From contig NZ_CP004393.1 of NCBI RefSeq assembly GCF_000819565.1, positions 3,906,001 through 3,970,000 of the forward strand: 64,000 nt of DNA, given 5' to 3'. Position numbers and translations under genes: made by a program. Each line of letters begins with the position of its first letter. Positions within the stretch are counted from its first letter, which is position 1. This stretch comes from Celeribacter indicus. Its GTDB lineage: Bacteria; Pseudomonadota; Alphaproteobacteria; Rhodobacterales; Rhodobacteraceae. The notes under the pieces were generated by a model that had not been told where the DNA came from, searched no databases, and was given only the letters and a program-made list of their open reading frames with translations. Below, piece by piece: positions 50,792 through 61,284 of the stretch.

Positions 50792-51571
50792 TCAGTGCGC
50801 GCGTTCGAGCATCATCTTCTTGATATGCGCGATGGCCGCGGCCGGGTTGAGACCCTTCGGGCAGGTCTTCGCGCAGTTCATGATCGTGTGGCAGCGATAG
50901 AGCTTGAACGGATCCTCGAGCTGGTCGAGCCGCTCGCCCGTCGCCTCGTCGCGCGAGTCGATGATCCAGCGATAGGCGTGCAGGAGCGCAGCCGGGCCGA
51001 GGTACTTGTCGCCGTTCCACCAGTAGGACGGGCAGGCCGTCGAACAGGAAGCGCACATCACGCATTCATAGAGACCGTCGAGCTTCTTGCGGTCTTCGAT
51101 CGACTGGCGCCATTCCTTCTCGGGACGGTTGGTCTTGGTCTCGAGCCAGGGCATGATCGAGGCATGCTGCGCATAGAAATGCGTCAGGTCCGGGATCAGG
51201 TCCTTCACCACCGGCATGTGCGGCAGCGGGTAGATCTTCACGTCGCCCCGGATCTCGTCGAGCCCGTAGATGCACGCCAGCGTATTGATCCCGTCGATGT
51301 TCATCGCGCAGGAGCCACAGATCCCCTCGCGGCAGGACCGGCGGAAGGTCAGCGTCGGGTCGATCTCGTTCTTGATCTTGATCAGCGCGTCGAGAACCAT
51401 CGGACCGCATTTGTCCATATCGACGAAATAGGTGTCGACACTCGGATTCCTGTCGTCCTCGGGATTGAAGCGATAGATCTGGAACTTGCGCAGATTGGTC
51501 GCGCCCTCGGGCTTCGGCCAGGTCTTGCCGGTCACGATCCGCGAATTTTTGGGAAGGTTGAATTGAACCAT
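50792..51571 (-). CDS. sdhB: Succinate dehydrogenase iron-sulfur subunit
   Basis: Electron-transfer subunit (259 aa) of complex II. The three cluster sites are all complete: [2Fe-2S] in [16 protein letters not shown], [4Fe-4S] in [16 protein letters not shown] and [3Fe-4S] in [17 protein letters not shown]. Last gene of the sdhC-D-A-(pyruvyltransferase-like)-B series on the minus strand; AAGGAGGAC precedes the ATG. It is separated from sdhA by an unrelated gene, which is unusual. Confidence 0.98.
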   Translation of the reverse strand: MVQFNLPKNSRIVTGKTWPKPEGATNLRKFQIYRFNPEDDRNPSVDTYFVDMDKCGPMVLDALIKIKNEIDPTLTFRRSCREGICGSCAMNIDGINTLACIYGLDEIRGDVKIYPLPHMPVVKDLIPDLTHFYAQHASIMPWLETKTNRPEKEWRQSIEDRKKLDGLYECVMCASCSTACPSYWWNGDKYLGPAALLHAYRWIIDSRDEATGERLDQLEDPFKLYRCHTIMNCAKTCPKGLNPAAAIAHIKKMMLERAH

Positions 51572-51733
51572 GTCAGTCCTCCTTGCGGCGCGGGGCCGGC
51601 CTCTCGTGTTTGGGCCCGCGTGCGGGTCTTCCGTTTATGATGCCCCTGGGGGCGTTGTGTGATTTCCGGTCGAGAGAGACATGCACCGGTTCCCCGGTGC
51701 CCGCCTCCGCCTTATCCGGGATGTGACGCAGGA

Positions 51734-52558
51734 TCATACCGCCACCTCCATCTCGAACGCGGCCGGAACCTTGGGCGCGTTCGCGGTTTTGAGTTCTGTC
51801 GGGAAACTGTCGAACAACCGATGTTGTGCGGCACGTATCCCTTCCGCGTAGGAAATTCCGGGAACGCCCGCCTCCAGCACGGCGCCAATCGCGGAGAGCG
51901 GCACCGGCAAGGGCAAAGCCCGCCCGATCCCCGCGGCGTAATCGTAGAATTTCAGCCGCGCAAAGGGATGATTTCCCGCCGGGTCGAGCCAGACATTCGG
52001 CACCCCGAAGGCATCCGCGATGATCAGCCCGTGCAAGCTCGACGAGAAGATCGCCTTGCAGGAGGCAATCTCCCGCACGACATCGAGATGATTTTCCGCA
52101 CGGGGATCAATCACCACGAGGTCCTGCCGGCTTCCCCGCAGCAATTCGGTGATCTCCTCCACCCGAGACTGGTGAGGAACGATGCCGATCTTGTCCTCCT
52201 GCGCGATCCTTTCGCCCAGAACGAAGGGCATCAGGAGCCCCGGATCGCCGAAGATCTCGGTCTCAGCACCCAAAAGCTCGCGGGTGACGGGGCCACGCAG
52301 AGCCGCAATGCGAACGTGATCCACGAAATCGGCGGGCAGCGGCTTCATCGCCCCCGTTCCCCATATCCACGGCCGGTCGGCGCGACCGCTTTTGAAACTG
52401 CGCCGCGCCGCAGACATGATGCTGCCCGTGGAGATCAGCGCCGCAGCCCGCGGGGGAGCCCACTCCACCTCCTGGCCGGAAACATGGGCAACGATATCCC
52501 CGGAGATGCGATCTCCGAAGTTCGGCTGCTCATTCCACCAGAAAAGTTTCAGGGTCAT
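51734..52558 (-). CDS. Polysaccharide pyruvyl transferase family protein
   Basis: Protein of 274 aa resembling WcaK/CsaB-type enzymes that add pyruvate ketals to polysaccharides. The N-terminal KLFWWNEQPNFGDRISGDIV (Asn-Phe-Gly-Asp) and the central SSSLHGLIIADAFGVPNVWL with the conserved His are the family hallmarks. It lies between sdhA and sdhB on the same strand, 58 bases after sdhA. By eye its GC content is lower and codon use looser than in the flanking sdh genes, suggesting acquisition. No sugar-polymer genes are nearby, so the acceptor is unknown. Confidence 0.88.
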   Translation of the reverse strand: MTLKLFWWNEQPNFGDRISGDIVAHVSGQEVEWAPPRAAALISTGSIMSAARRSFKSGRADRPWIWGTGAMKPLPADFVDHVRIAALRGPVTRELLGAETEIFGDPGLLMPFVLGERIAQEDKIGIVPHQSRVEEITELLRGSRQDLVVIDPRAENHLDVVREIASCKAIFSSSLHGLIIADAFGVPNVWLDPAGNHPFARLKFYDYAAGIGRALPLPVPLSAIGAVLEAGVPGISYAEGIRAAQHRLFDSFPTELKTANAPKVPAAFEMEVAV

Positions 52559-52616
52559 GGATCGTGTCCGGTTACAGGAGATGGCCGCCCGGAGAGCGGC
52601 CATGCAGGTCGCTGGA

Positions 52617-54425
52617 TCAGAACGTCCGCGCTTTCGGCGCGATCTTCTTGAGGCTGATGCCGCCTTCCGCTTCGGTGGTCAGCGGCGCCTCGATGATCGG
52701 GCGATAGCTCAGTTCGACGCTGTTGCCGTCCACGCGGGCAATCGTGTGGATACGCCAGTTCTTGTCGTCGCGCTCGGGGTAATCCTCGTGGGCATGCGCC
52801 CCGCGGCTCTCCTTGCGCGCCTCGGCGCCGACGATCGTCGCAAGCGCGTTCGGCATGAGGTTCGTGAGCTCGAGCGTCTCCATCAGGTCGGAGTTCCACA
52901 CCAGCGTGCGATCGGTGACATGCAGGTCGTCGAGCTTCGCGGCAACGGAGGTCATCTTCTCCACGCCTTCCTTCAGCGTCTTGTCGGTGCGGAACACGGC
53001 GGCGTCGGCCTGCATCGTGCGCTGCATCTCGAGGCGCAGCTCGGCGGTCGGCGTGCCGCCATTGGCGTGGCGCAGGCTGTCGAACCGGGCAAAGGCCTTG
53101 TCCACGGAGGCGCGGTTCAGCTCCGGGTTCGGCGCGGCCTTGTCGACGACCTGGCCCGCGCGGATCGCGGCGGCCCGGCCGAAGACGACGAGGTCGATCA
53201 GCGAGTTGGACCCGAGGCGGTTCGCCCCGTGCACGGAGGCACAGCCCGCCTCGCCCACCGCCATCAGCCCCGGCACCACGGCGGTCGGGTTGTCCGCCGT
53301 CGGGTTCAGCACCTCGCCGTGATAGTTCGTCGGAATGCCGCCCATGTTGTAATGCACGGTCGGCAGGACGGGGATCGGCTCCTTGGTCACGTCCACGCCG
53401 GCAAAGATCTTCGCGCTCTCGGAAATGCCCGGAAGGCGTTCGGCCAGCGCCTCCGCCGGAAGGTGGCTGAGGTTGAGGAAGATGTGGTCCTTGTGCTCGC
53501 CCACGCCGCGGCCCTCGCGGATCTCCATCGTCATCGAGCGGGACACATAATCCCGCGGCGCGAGGTCCTTGTAGGTCGGCGCGTAGCGTTCCATGAACCG
53601 CTCGCCCTCGGAGTTGGTGAGATAACCACCCTCGCCGCGCGCGCCCTCGGTGATCAGGCAGCCGGAGCCATAGATGCCGGTCGGGTGGAACTGCACGAAT
53701 TCCATGTCCTGAAGCGCCAGACCCGCGCGCGCCACCATGCCGCCACCGTCGCCGGTGCAGGTATGCGCCGAGGTCGCGGAGAAATAGGCACGGCCATAGC
53801 CGCCGGTGGCCAGCACGACCATCTTGGCGTTGAAGACGTGGAAGGTGCCGTCGTCGAGCTTCCAGCAGACCACGCCCTGACATTGCCCGTCCTCGGACAT
53901 GATCAGGTCGATCGCGAAATATTCGATGTAGAATTCGGCGTTGTTCTTCACCGACTGGCCGTAGAGCGTGTGCAGGATCGCGTGGCCGGTGCGGTCGGCG
54001 GCGGCGCAGGTGCGCTGCACCGGCGGGCCTTCACCGAATTCGGTGGTGTGGCCGCCGAAGGGGCGCTGGTAGATCTTGCCTTCTTCGGTACGCGAAAACG
54101 GCACACCGTAATGCTCGAGCTCGTAGACGGCCTTGGGCGCTTCGCGGGCAAGGTATTCCATCGCGTCGGTGTCGCCGAGCCAGTCGGAGCCCTTCACCGT
54201 GTCGTACATGTGCCATTGCCAGTTGTCCGGCCCCATGTTGGACAGCGAGGCGGCGATGCCGCCCTGCGCGGCCACCGTGTGAGAGCGCGTCGGGAACACC
54301 TTCGTCACGCACGCGGTGCGCAGGCCCTGCTCGGCCATGCCGAGGGTGGCGCGCAGACCGGAGCCGCCCGCACCGACCACAACCACGTCATATTCGTGCG
54401 TTTCGTATTCGTATGCTGCTGTCAT
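52617..54425 (-). CDS. sdhA: Succinate dehydrogenase flavoprotein subunit
   Basis: Catalytic subunit (602 aa) of complex II, oxidising succinate to fumarate on the cytoplasmic side. The FAD site [19 protein letters not shown], the flavinylation His in [14 protein letters not shown], the active-site [20 protein letters not shown] and the second FAD motif [15 protein letters not shown] are intact. Length is standard. It follows sdhD by 22 bases. A pyruvyltransferase-like gene intervenes before sdhB. Confidence 0.98.
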   Translation of the reverse strand: MTAAYEYETHEYDVVVVGAGGSGLRATLGMAEQGLRTACVTKVFPTRSHTVAAQGGIAASLSNMGPDNWQWHMYDTVKGSDWLGDTDAMEYLAREAPKAVYELEHYGVPFSRTEEGKIYQRPFGGHTTEFGEGPPVQRTCAAADRTGHAILHTLYGQSVKNNAEFYIEYFAIDLIMSEDGQCQGVVCWKLDDGTFHVFNAKMVVLATGGYGRAYFSATSAHTCTGDGGGMVARAGLALQDMEFVQFHPTGIYGSGCLITEGARGEGGYLTNSEGERFMERYAPTYKDLAPRDYVSRSMTMEIREGRGVGEHKDHIFLNLSHLPAEALAERLPGISESAKIFAGVDVTKEPIPVLPTVHYNMGGIPTNYHGEVLNPTADNPTAVVPGLMAVGEAGCASVHGANRLGSNSLIDLVVFGRAAAIRAGQVVDKAAPNPELNRASVDKAFARFDSLRHANGGTPTAELRLEMQRTMQADAAVFRTDKTLKEGVEKMTSVAAKLDDLHVTDRTLVWNSDLMETLELTNLMPNALATIVGAEARKESRGAHAHEDYPERDDKNWRIHTIARVDGNSVELSYRPIIEAPLTTEAEGGISLKKIAPKARTF

Positions 54426-54447
54426 TGTCTTTAGTCCTTGCCGCGCG

Positions 54448-54822
54448 TCACTGAAGAGCGAGTTTCAAGAGAGCGAAGAGGCCAGTGGCCATCAGCGTAT
54501 AGGCGAACGCGTTCGCGGCGATCAGCGTCAGCTTGCGGGGAATTCCGCCGATGTAATCCTCGATGGCGTCGATGGCCTCCATCAGGAAATGGGAGATGCC
54601 GACGACCAGCGCCAGCGCCATGACGATCACGACGAACGGATGGCTGAAATAGGCGAGCACCTCCTCCCGCGTGCCGCCGAGGCCCGCGCCGAAGGTGAAG
54701 ACGGCAAGCGGCACGAGCACGACCAGAAGGACCGAGGTGACGAGGATCTTCCAGTGGAAATCCGTTCCGCTCCGTCCGGAGCCGAGCCCGGTTGCGCCTT
54801 TGCGATCGGTGAGAAAATTCAT
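54448..54822 (-). CDS. sdhD: Succinate dehydrogenase membrane anchor subunit
   Basis: Hydrophobic anchor (124 aa) with three membrane helices (about 27-48, 63-83, 100-120) that, with SdhC, binds haem b and ubiquinone. The haem-ligand His is probably in the second helix segment [19 protein letters not shown], which is conserved among alphaproteobacterial SdhD proteins. The start at 54822 has GGGAGG upstream and lies 11 bases after sdhC. Confidence 0.95.
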   Translation of the reverse strand: MNFLTDRKGATGLGSGRSGTDFHWKILVTSVLLVVLVPLAVFTFGAGLGGTREEVLAYFSHPFVVIVMALALVVGISHFLMEAIDAIEDYIGGIPRKLTLIAANAFAYTLMATGLFALLKLALQ

Positions 54823-54833
54823 GTCTGCCTCCC

Positions 54834-55223
54834 TTACACCACGACGGCCGTGACGACGGCCAGCACGGTGGCCCCGATGAACATGCCCCACCCCATCTTC
54901 TCGGAGCGCGGAACGTCGAGCATATAGCCGAAATCCCAGATCACATGGCGCAGGCGGCCGAACATGTGATACCAGAGCGCCCAGGATGCGAGGAACAGCA
55001 CCAGGTCGCCGAACCAGCTGCGCAGCAGCCCGTCGATGAAGCCGAAGGCGCTCTCGGACGTCGCCGCGGCCAGCAGCCACCAGACGACGAGGAAGACCGT
55101 CCCCAGCGATGCGATTCCGGTGATCCGCACCATGATCGAGGAGATCGAGGTCATCTGCGGCCGGTAATACGGCCCGATCATAAAGGGGGACAGCGGTCTG
55201 TTGCCGCGATTCACATCAGCCAT
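54834..55223 (-). CDS. sdhC: Succinate dehydrogenase cytochrome b556 subunit
   Basis: Membrane anchor (129 aa), first gene of the sdh operon. Motifs: RPLSPFMIGPYYRPQMTSIS with the quinone-site serines, SSIMVRITGIA, and the haem-ligand region WYHMFGRLRHVIWDFGY. Three membrane helices. The upstream region carries the paired TGTGATCACA operators (55354-55383) and a possible promoter, GGTGAC-N17-TATAGG, around 55268-55296. Confidence 0.96.
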   Translation of the reverse strand: MADVNRGNRPLSPFMIGPYYRPQMTSISSIMVRITGIASLGTVFLVVWWLLAAATSESAFGFIDGLLRSWFGDLVLFLASWALWYHMFGRLRHVIWDFGYMLDVPRSEKMGWGMFIGATVLAVVTAVVV

Positions 55224-55353
55224 GCTCGATGTCCTTTCACGAGTGATGCGGGTTGCGATTTGGCTTTCCTATAAACCTTTCTGCGACCGAGTCACCACCT
55301 GTGAGCGCTAAATCCGCCGGATTTGACCGATTTACGCCACTCTCGCCTCCATA

Positions 55354-55383
55354 TGTGATCACAAGATTTATCGTGTGATCACA
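55354..55383. promoter_or_regulatory. Paired TGTGATCACA operators upstream of sdhCDAB
   Basis: Two perfect ten-base palindromes TGTGATCACA at 55354-55363 and 55374-55383, 20 bases apart (two helical turns), 131-160 bases upstream of sdhC. The same pair is found before sucC at 61435-61465. The regulator is not known from this window. Confidence 0.8.
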
Positions 55384-55517
55384 TAAATCGCAGACCAGCC
55401 TTTTCCGAGTTTTTTTCTAGGTTTTTCAGGGATCCGAATCCCGTCCCCCCGATGAAACCGGCCGCGCCGGAGGCACGCGGCCAGCCCCTGCGATCACAAA
55501 TCCGGCGCCGGCCGCAC

Positions 55518-56549
55518 TCAGACCGGCATCAGCGCCCAGTAATCGAGATCGAGCAGCACGTCGGGGTGATATTTCCCCTCCTCCGTCCTCAGGGCGAACT
55601 CCGGCGCCCCATGCCTGTAGGCCACGAGACGCAGCCGCACCGCCCCCACGCCGGGTGCCGGCGTCTCCGCCTTGTCGAGCACCTCGCTCCAGGCCCGCAC
55701 CGTGTCGCCGGCGAAACAGGGATTGGCATGTGCTCCGCCGTTCAGCCCGACGATCATCTGCGCATTGGCGAGCCCGTTGAAGGACAGCGCACGGGCGAGC
55801 GAGATCACATGCCCGCCATAGATCAGACGCCTGCCGTCCTCGCGATGCGTCGCGTCGAAATGCACTTTCGCGGTGTTCTGCCAGAGCCGGGTCGCCATCA
55901 TGTGCTCGGCGTCCTCGATGGTCACCCCGTCCACATGGTCGATCTTCTCCCCGATCCCGTAATCGCCGAAGCGATGCGCCTCGCCAGCGAGCCCGAAATC
56001 GTATTGCAGGAAATCGAGCCCCTCGGGGACCACCAGATCCGCCGCATCGAGGGCGCCCTTGAGATCGGGAATGACCGTCTCCGGCGCGGGCGCCTCGGGA
56101 TCGCGCTTGCGCACCATGACCCAGCGCACATAGTCGAGCACCGGCTCGTCCCACTGGTTGAACCCGGTCGTGCGCACATAGACGACGCCGGACCTGCCGT
56201 TCGAATTCTGCTTCAGCCCGATCACCTCGGACACCGCACGCAGGGTGTCGCCCGGCCAGACGGGTTTCAGCCACCGCCCCTCGGCATAGCCGAGATTGGC
56301 GACGGCGTTGAGCGAGATATCCGGGACCGACTTGCCGAAGACGACATGGAAGGCGATCAGCTCGTCGAGCGGCGACTGGTCGAAGCCGCACCGTTCCGCG
56401 AACTCGTCCGAGCTGAAAAGCGCATGGCGGGCGGGATAGAGCGCGTGATACAGCGCTCGTTCGCCGGTGGTGACGGTGCGCGGCACCGCATGGTCGATCC
56501 GCTGCCCGATGCTGTAATCCTCGAAGAAATGCCCCGGATTGGTCTTCAC
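55518..56549 (-). CDS. mch: Mesaconyl-CoA hydratase (MaoC family)
   Basis: Double-hotdog hydratase (343 aa) of the ethylmalonyl-CoA pathway, converting mesaconyl-CoA to beta-methylmalyl-CoA. Two MaoC-like domains (about 1-165 and 175-343) are seen; the active-site helix regions FFEDYSIGQRIDHAVPRTV and IDHVDGVTIEDAEHMMATRL, and GGHVISLARALSFNGL, agree with this enzyme. Start is GTG at 56549 with GGGAGGG upstream. It directly follows a DUF1737 gene and belongs to the minus-strand group with mcl2, whose product acts next in the pathway. Confidence 0.93.
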   Translation of the reverse strand: MKTNPGHFFEDYSIGQRIDHAVPRTVTTGERALYHALYPARHALFSSDEFAERCGFDQSPLDELIAFHVVFGKSVPDISLNAVANLGYAEGRWLKPVWPGDTLRAVSEVIGLKQNSNGRSGVVYVRTTGFNQWDEPVLDYVRWVMVRKRDPEAPAPETVIPDLKGALDAADLVVPEGLDFLQYDFGLAGEAHRFGDYGIGEKIDHVDGVTIEDAEHMMATRLWQNTAKVHFDATHREDGRRLIYGGHVISLARALSFNGLANAQMIVGLNGGAHANPCFAGDTVRAWSEVLDKAETPAPGVGAVRLRLVAYRHGAPEFALRTEEGKYHPDVLLDLDYWALMPV

Positions 56550-56550
56550 C

Positions 56551-56754
56551 TCACAGCCCTCCCAACTTGACGTCGGGCGAATACTCCCCCTCCGCCTCCT
56601 TGATCACTGCCTGCGCACAGCGCATCTTTCCCGTGCCGTGGTCATAGGCGTAGCTGGGCGATCCGTGGAGCTCCCAGCCCTTGTTCAGCGCCTCCGTCAC
56701 CTTGTGGCAAAAGGCCGAGGTGTCGTCTTCGGTGAGCAGCCTGTAGGCTTTCAT
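56551..56754 (-). CDS. DUF1737 domain-containing protein
   Basis: Small soluble protein (67 aa) matching DUF1737: MKAYRLLTEDDTSAFCHKVT at the start and the family core LNKGWELHGSPSYAYD. Function unknown; the family often accompanies ethylmalonyl-CoA pathway genes in this group. The start at 56754 is chosen because AAGGAG has correct spacing to it; an ATG two codons upstream lies within one base of that site. One base separates its stop from the mch start. Confidence 0.88.
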   Translation of the reverse strand: MKAYRLLTEDDTSAFCHKVTEALNKGWELHGSPSYAYDHGTGKMRCAQAVIKEAEGEYSPDVKLGGL

Positions 56755-56764
56755 CCGCATCTCC

Positions 56765-57313
56765 TTACATCGGGAAGGGCGAGGGCCCGACCCAGCCATG
56801 AACCACCCCGATCACCCCGTAGAGGACGATCGAGGCGACAAGGAACATCGCGTCCTTGCCGAATGTGCCGCGCGGCCGCCCCGCCCACTGCGGTTCGGCG
56901 CGGTCGATCGCGGCGATCTCCACGAGCGCCCAGAGGAGCAGCCCGCCGAACAGGACGATGGAGGCCAGATCGCCGTTCACCAGCAGATGCGCCAGCGCCC
57001 AGAGCGCGAAGCCCAGAAGCATCGGGTGGCGCAGCCGGTTCAGCACCACGCCCTTCGCCGGAGCCGGGCTCATCATGTAGATCGCGACCAGCACCATCAG
57101 GTTGTTGAGATGGCGCAGGAAAGCGGGCGGCTCCCAGACCGGCAGGAGCGGGCTCGCCCGGAACCCGACCACCATCAGCACGACGGCGAGGAGCAGGGCG
57201 AGCGCAACGGCGCCCTTCCCCCTGCGGCCCAGCCGCTCGCGCGATGCCGGGGCGAGCCGCGCGAACAGATGCGCCCCCGCCCAGATGAGAACCCCGAGAA
57301 TGAGAATAGGCAT
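56765..57313 (-). CDS. NnrU family membrane protein
   Basis: Inner-membrane protein (182 aa, five to six hydrophobic segments) of the NnrU family, first described beside nitric oxide and nitrite reductase genes. Family features: ILGVLIWAGAHLFARLAP at the N-terminus and LRHPMLLGFALWALAHLLVN in the middle, with conserved His residues. The exact function is unknown. It lies between mcl2 and the DUF1737-mch pair on the same strand, with AAAGGAG before its ATG; no denitrification genes are nearby. Confidence 0.9.
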   Translation of the reverse strand: MPILILGVLIWAGAHLFARLAPASRERLGRRGKGAVALALLLAVVLMVVGFRASPLLPVWEPPAFLRHLNNLMVLVAIYMMSPAPAKGVVLNRLRHPMLLGFALWALAHLLVNGDLASIVLFGGLLLWALVEIAAIDRAEPQWAGRPRGTFGKDAMFLVASIVLYGVIGVVHGWVGPSPFPM

Positions 57314-57362
57314 GGCTGTCTCCTTTCCACGGGGCGCGCGCGCACGCATACCTGCGCCGCCG

Positions 57363-58217
57363 TCACCCCATGGCCTGAATGGCGTCGTGTTTCGCGAGCG
57401 TCGCCCGCGCCGTCACGATATGCAGGTTCTCGACGATTTTACCATCCACGACCGCAACCCCCTGCCCGGCGCGTTCGGCCTCCTCGAAGGCGGCGATCTG
57501 CCGCTGCGCGAGCGCGATTTCCGCCTCGGTCGGCGCAAAGGCCGCATTCGCGGTTTCAAGCTGCGCGGGGTGAATGAGGCTCTTGCCGTCGAACCCCATG
57601 TCCCGCCCCTGCTCGCATTCCGCGCGCAGCCCCTCCTCGTCCTTAAAGGCGTTATAGACCCCGTCGATCGCGACAATGCCATGAGCCCGCGCCGCGATCA
57701 GGCACAGGTGCAGCCCGCCCATCATCGGCAGCCGGTCCGCCCGGAAGCGCGTGTTCAGCTCCTTCGCCAGATCGTTCGTCCCCATCACGAAGCCCGCCAT
57801 GCGCGGATGCGCCGCGATCTCCGCAGCGTTCAACATGCCCTTCGGCGTCTCCATCATCGCCCAGAGCGGCACCTCGGGAATGGCCTGCGCCAGCTCTTCC
57901 ACCATCGCCGCGCTCTCCACCTTCGGCAGGAGGATGCCGTCGATCGCGGTTCCGGCAAAGGCCGCCACGTCGTCGCGGCCCCATGGCGTGTCGAACCCGT
58001 TCACCCGCACGATCTTTGCCCGGTTGCCGTAGCCGCCCGCCGCCAGCACCCCCTTCAGCACCCCGCGCGCCCCGACCTTCTCGTCGGGGGCCACCGCGTC
58101 CTCGAGGTCGAAGAGAATGGCGTCGCAGGCCAGCCCCCTCGCCTTTTCGAGCGCGCGCTCCTTCGATCCGGGAATATAGAGGGCCGAGCGATAGGGGCGG
58201 GTCGCGATACCGGTCAT
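57363..58217 (-). CDS. mcl2: (3S)-malyl-CoA thioesterase (CoA-ester lyase family)
   Basis: HpcH/HpaI aldolase/citrate-lyase-fold protein (284 aa). Motifs: RSALYIPGSKERALEKARGL, DAILFDLEDAVAPDEKVGAR with the metal-binding acids, ILLPKVESA, and GTNDLAKELNTRF. In Rhodobacter sphaeroides the homologue in this neighbourhood (Mcl2) hydrolyses (3S)-malyl-CoA to malate and CoA, finishing the route from glyoxylate and acetyl-CoA; a lyase (Mcl1) is a separate, longer protein. The position next to mch supports this reading. The distinction from citrate lyase beta subunit rests on context. Confidence 0.85.
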   Translation of the reverse strand: MTGIATRPYRSALYIPGSKERALEKARGLACDAILFDLEDAVAPDEKVGARGVLKGVLAAGGYGNRAKIVRVNGFDTPWGRDDVAAFAGTAIDGILLPKVESAAMVEELAQAIPEVPLWAMMETPKGMLNAAEIAAHPRMAGFVMGTNDLAKELNTRFRADRLPMMGGLHLCLIAARAHGIVAIDGVYNAFKDEEGLRAECEQGRDMGFDGKSLIHPAQLETANAAFAPTEAEIALAQRQIAAFEEAERAGQGVAVVDGKIVENLHIVTARATLAKHDAIQAMG

Positions 58218-58315
58218 GATTCTTTTTCCTCCGCAATATTGTTGCGCAAGAGGCCACAGAAACGCACCAAATCGCAAGGAAAAATTTCCGCAGCGCAGAA
58301 ACCCCGCCGCCCTGC

Positions 58316-59071
58316 CTATCCGGTCAGCGCGTCGAAGATGAGCTTCGTCCCCGTGATCACAAGGAAGACATAAGCAAGCGCGAAGAAGGCGCGCTCCGGG
58401 ATCCGGTGGTGCAGCCAGGCTCCGGCGAGAACACCCACCACCGCCGCAGGCACGAGGGTCAGATCGGCCACCAGGCTCTCCCGGCTGAAGATCCCGACAA
58501 AGCTGTAGGGCACCACCTTCATCAGGTTCACCGCCCAGAACACCAGCACGCTCGTCGCCTGATAGGTCGTCTTGTCCATCTTCTGCGACAGCATGTAGAC
58601 GGCGGCCGGCGGCCCTCCGGCATGGCTGATGAAGCTCGTGAACCCGGTCACCGCGCCCCAGAAGATCCCCGCCCCGCGCCCGAGCGCGCGCCGCGCCGGA
58701 CGGATCCAGCCCCGCGCCCGCGCAAGCTGCCAGCCCACGAAACCCAGCGCGACCGCACCGATCAGCGCCTTGAATACCCGCGGATCGGCCATGCCGTAGA
58801 GCAGCGTGCCGAAAAGGATGCCGGGCACCGCCCCCGCGATCAGCACGAGCGCGATCCGGGTGTCCCACTTGCGCCAGAACATGCGCAGCGCGGTCACATC
58901 CATCACCATCAGCAGCGGCAGCATCAGCCCGACCGCCTGTCCCGGCGTCAGAATCAGCGCGAGGAACGGCGTCGCCGCAAAGGCCGCCGCCGACCCGAAC
59001 CCGCCCTTGGACATGCCGGCGAAAATGACGGCGGGAACGGCGAACAGGTAGAATTCCAGATCCAGCAACAT
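58316..59071 (-). CDS. TauE/SafE family anion exporter (second copy)
   Basis: Inner-membrane protein (251 aa, eight hydrophobic segments) of the TauE/SafE family. The two core repeats are at FAGMSKGGFGSAAAFAATPF and GFTSFISHAGGPPAAVYML. It is shorter than and distantly related to the one at 37098 and has no TIGR02186 partner. Start at 59071 with AAGGGG upstream. Substrate unknown. It is divergent from mdh and separated from mcl2 by 98 bases. Confidence 0.9.
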   Translation of the reverse strand: MLLDLEFYLFAVPAVIFAGMSKGGFGSAAAFAATPFLALILTPGQAVGLMLPLLMVMDVTALRMFWRKWDTRIALVLIAGAVPGILFGTLLYGMADPRVFKALIGAVALGFVGWQLARARGWIRPARRALGRGAGIFWGAVTGFTSFISHAGGPPAAVYMLSQKMDKTTYQATSVLVFWAVNLMKVVPYSFVGIFSRESLVADLTLVPAAVVGVLAGAWLHHRIPERAFFALAYVFLVITGTKLIFDALTG

Positions 59072-59238
59072 CGCGGACGCCCCTTCGGTATGCACTTGCA
59101 TGCGAGAATTTCGGCAGCTTCCCGGCCGGTTTAACGCTAACGCGGGCGGAAACCAACCGGCATGCCGCAGCGCAGCCTTGCGTGAACGCGCCTTAAGGGC
59201 TACCCATGCGCCAATCTCACCAACTGTTTGGAGACTGA

Positions 59239-60204
<966 letters not shown>

Positions 60205-60229
60205 TCGTCCCGGCATGTGCTGAAAACGA

Positions 60230-60254
60230 CCCCGCGCCCGCCCGGAGCGCGGGG
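60230..60254 (+). terminator. Terminator of mdh
   Basis: CCCCGCGC / GCGCGGGG stem with a nine-base loop, preceded by AAAACGA and followed by TTTTCC, 26 bases after the mdh stop. Confidence 0.85.
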
Positions 60255-60285
60255 TTTTCCTTTGGCGACCCCCGAAAGCACCGAC

Positions 60286-61284
60286 ATGACATCTTCCCCC
60301 ACATGGGCCGTCGTGGCGCTGGTCGACGAACCCGCCCCGCTCGTCGCCGCCTTCGCCCGCCATCATCTCGCCCTCGGCGCCTCCGAGGTCCATCTCTTCC
60401 TCGACCGTCCCGACCCCGAGGCCGACCGCCTGCTCTCGGGCCTGTCCGGTTGCCGCCTCACCGTGCTCGACCAGGCCTTCTGGGACGCCACCAACCGCGG
60501 CCGCCGCCCCGAACGCCACACCGGGCGCCAACGCTTCGTCTCCACCCGCATCTACCGGCAGACCTCCTGCGACTGGCTGCTGCATTGCGATGCCGACGAA
60601 TTCGTCTCCGACCGGGCCGCCCTCTCCGCCGCCCTCGCCTCCGCCGACCGCTCGAAGGGCCTGGTCCTGCGCAACCGCGAGCGCGTCTATCTCGCCGGCG
60701 ATCCCGGCATGCACCTGTTCGGGGGCGCCTTCCGCACCCCCGTCGACTTCCCGGACGCCGACGCCGCGGCCGTCTACGGGGACTTCGCCCGATACCTCGC
60801 CCATGGCCTCACCGGCCATCGCGTCGGCAAGACCATCGTCCCGACCGGCCACGACTGGGAGATGGGCGTGCACCATCCGAAGCTGCCCGGCCCCGACCGG
60901 ATCACGCCGGATCTCGCCCGCGCACCGGGGCGGATGCTCCTCCATTTCGACGGGCTCACGCCGCTCCATTATGCGCTGAAGCTGCTGCGCAAGGCATTCG
61001 AGAATTATTCCGGGCCCAAACGCCAGATCGGCGCGGCGCGCGAGAGGCAATACCGCTTCGTCCGCTCCCATGCCGGCCAGCCCGAAGAGGTCATGGCCCT
61101 GGTCCGCGGCGTGCAGCAGCTCGACGCGCGGCAGGCGGCAATGCTGGATGCCCTCGGCGTGCTCGACACGGCGCCGTTCCGTCCCCGCGACTGCGACGGC
61201 CTCGACCTCGGCCGCACCGGCTTCGATGCCCTCCTGCGCCACCGCGAGGCGGCGCTCTTCAGGACGGCCGGGTTTGACATGTGA
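60286..61284 (+). CDS. Glycosyltransferase family 2 protein
   Basis: GT-A fold glycosyltransferase-like protein (332 aa). The N-terminal WAVVALVDEPAPLVAAFARH and FLDRPDPEAD form the nucleotide-binding start, and the metal-binding DXD-type motif is in LLHCDADEFVSD at about residue 105; HFDGLTPLHYALKLL lies in the acceptor part. It resembles the Glyco_tranf_2_4 group common in Rhodobacteraceae. No membrane helix or signal. The sugar and acceptor are unknown, and it is alone between mdh and the suc operon. Confidence 0.85.
   Translation: MTSSPTWAVVALVDEPAPLVAAFARHHLALGASEVHLFLDRPDPEADRLLSGLSGCRLTVLDQAFWDATNRGRRPERHTGRQRFVSTRIYRQTSCDWLLHCDADEFVSDRAALSAALASADRSKGLVLRNRERVYLAGDPGMHLFGGAFRTPVDFPDADAAAVYGDFARYLAHGLTGHRVGKTIVPTGHDWEMGVHHPKLPGPDRITPDLARAPGRMLLHFDGLTPLHYALKLLRKAFENYSGPKRQIGAARERQYRFVRSHAGQPEEVMALVRGVQQLDARQAAMLDALGVLDTAPFRPRDCDGLDLGRTGFDALLRHREAALFRTAGFDM

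Noticed and set aside
58352..58361. A single CGTGATCACA site like the sdh/suc operator
   Set aside because: It has one mismatch, is unpaired and lies within the coding sequence of the TauE/SafE gene near its 3' end.
59087..59101. Dyad ATGCA-CT-TGCAT near the TauE/SafE start as an operator
   Set aside because: Short arms, no second copy and no context to support it.
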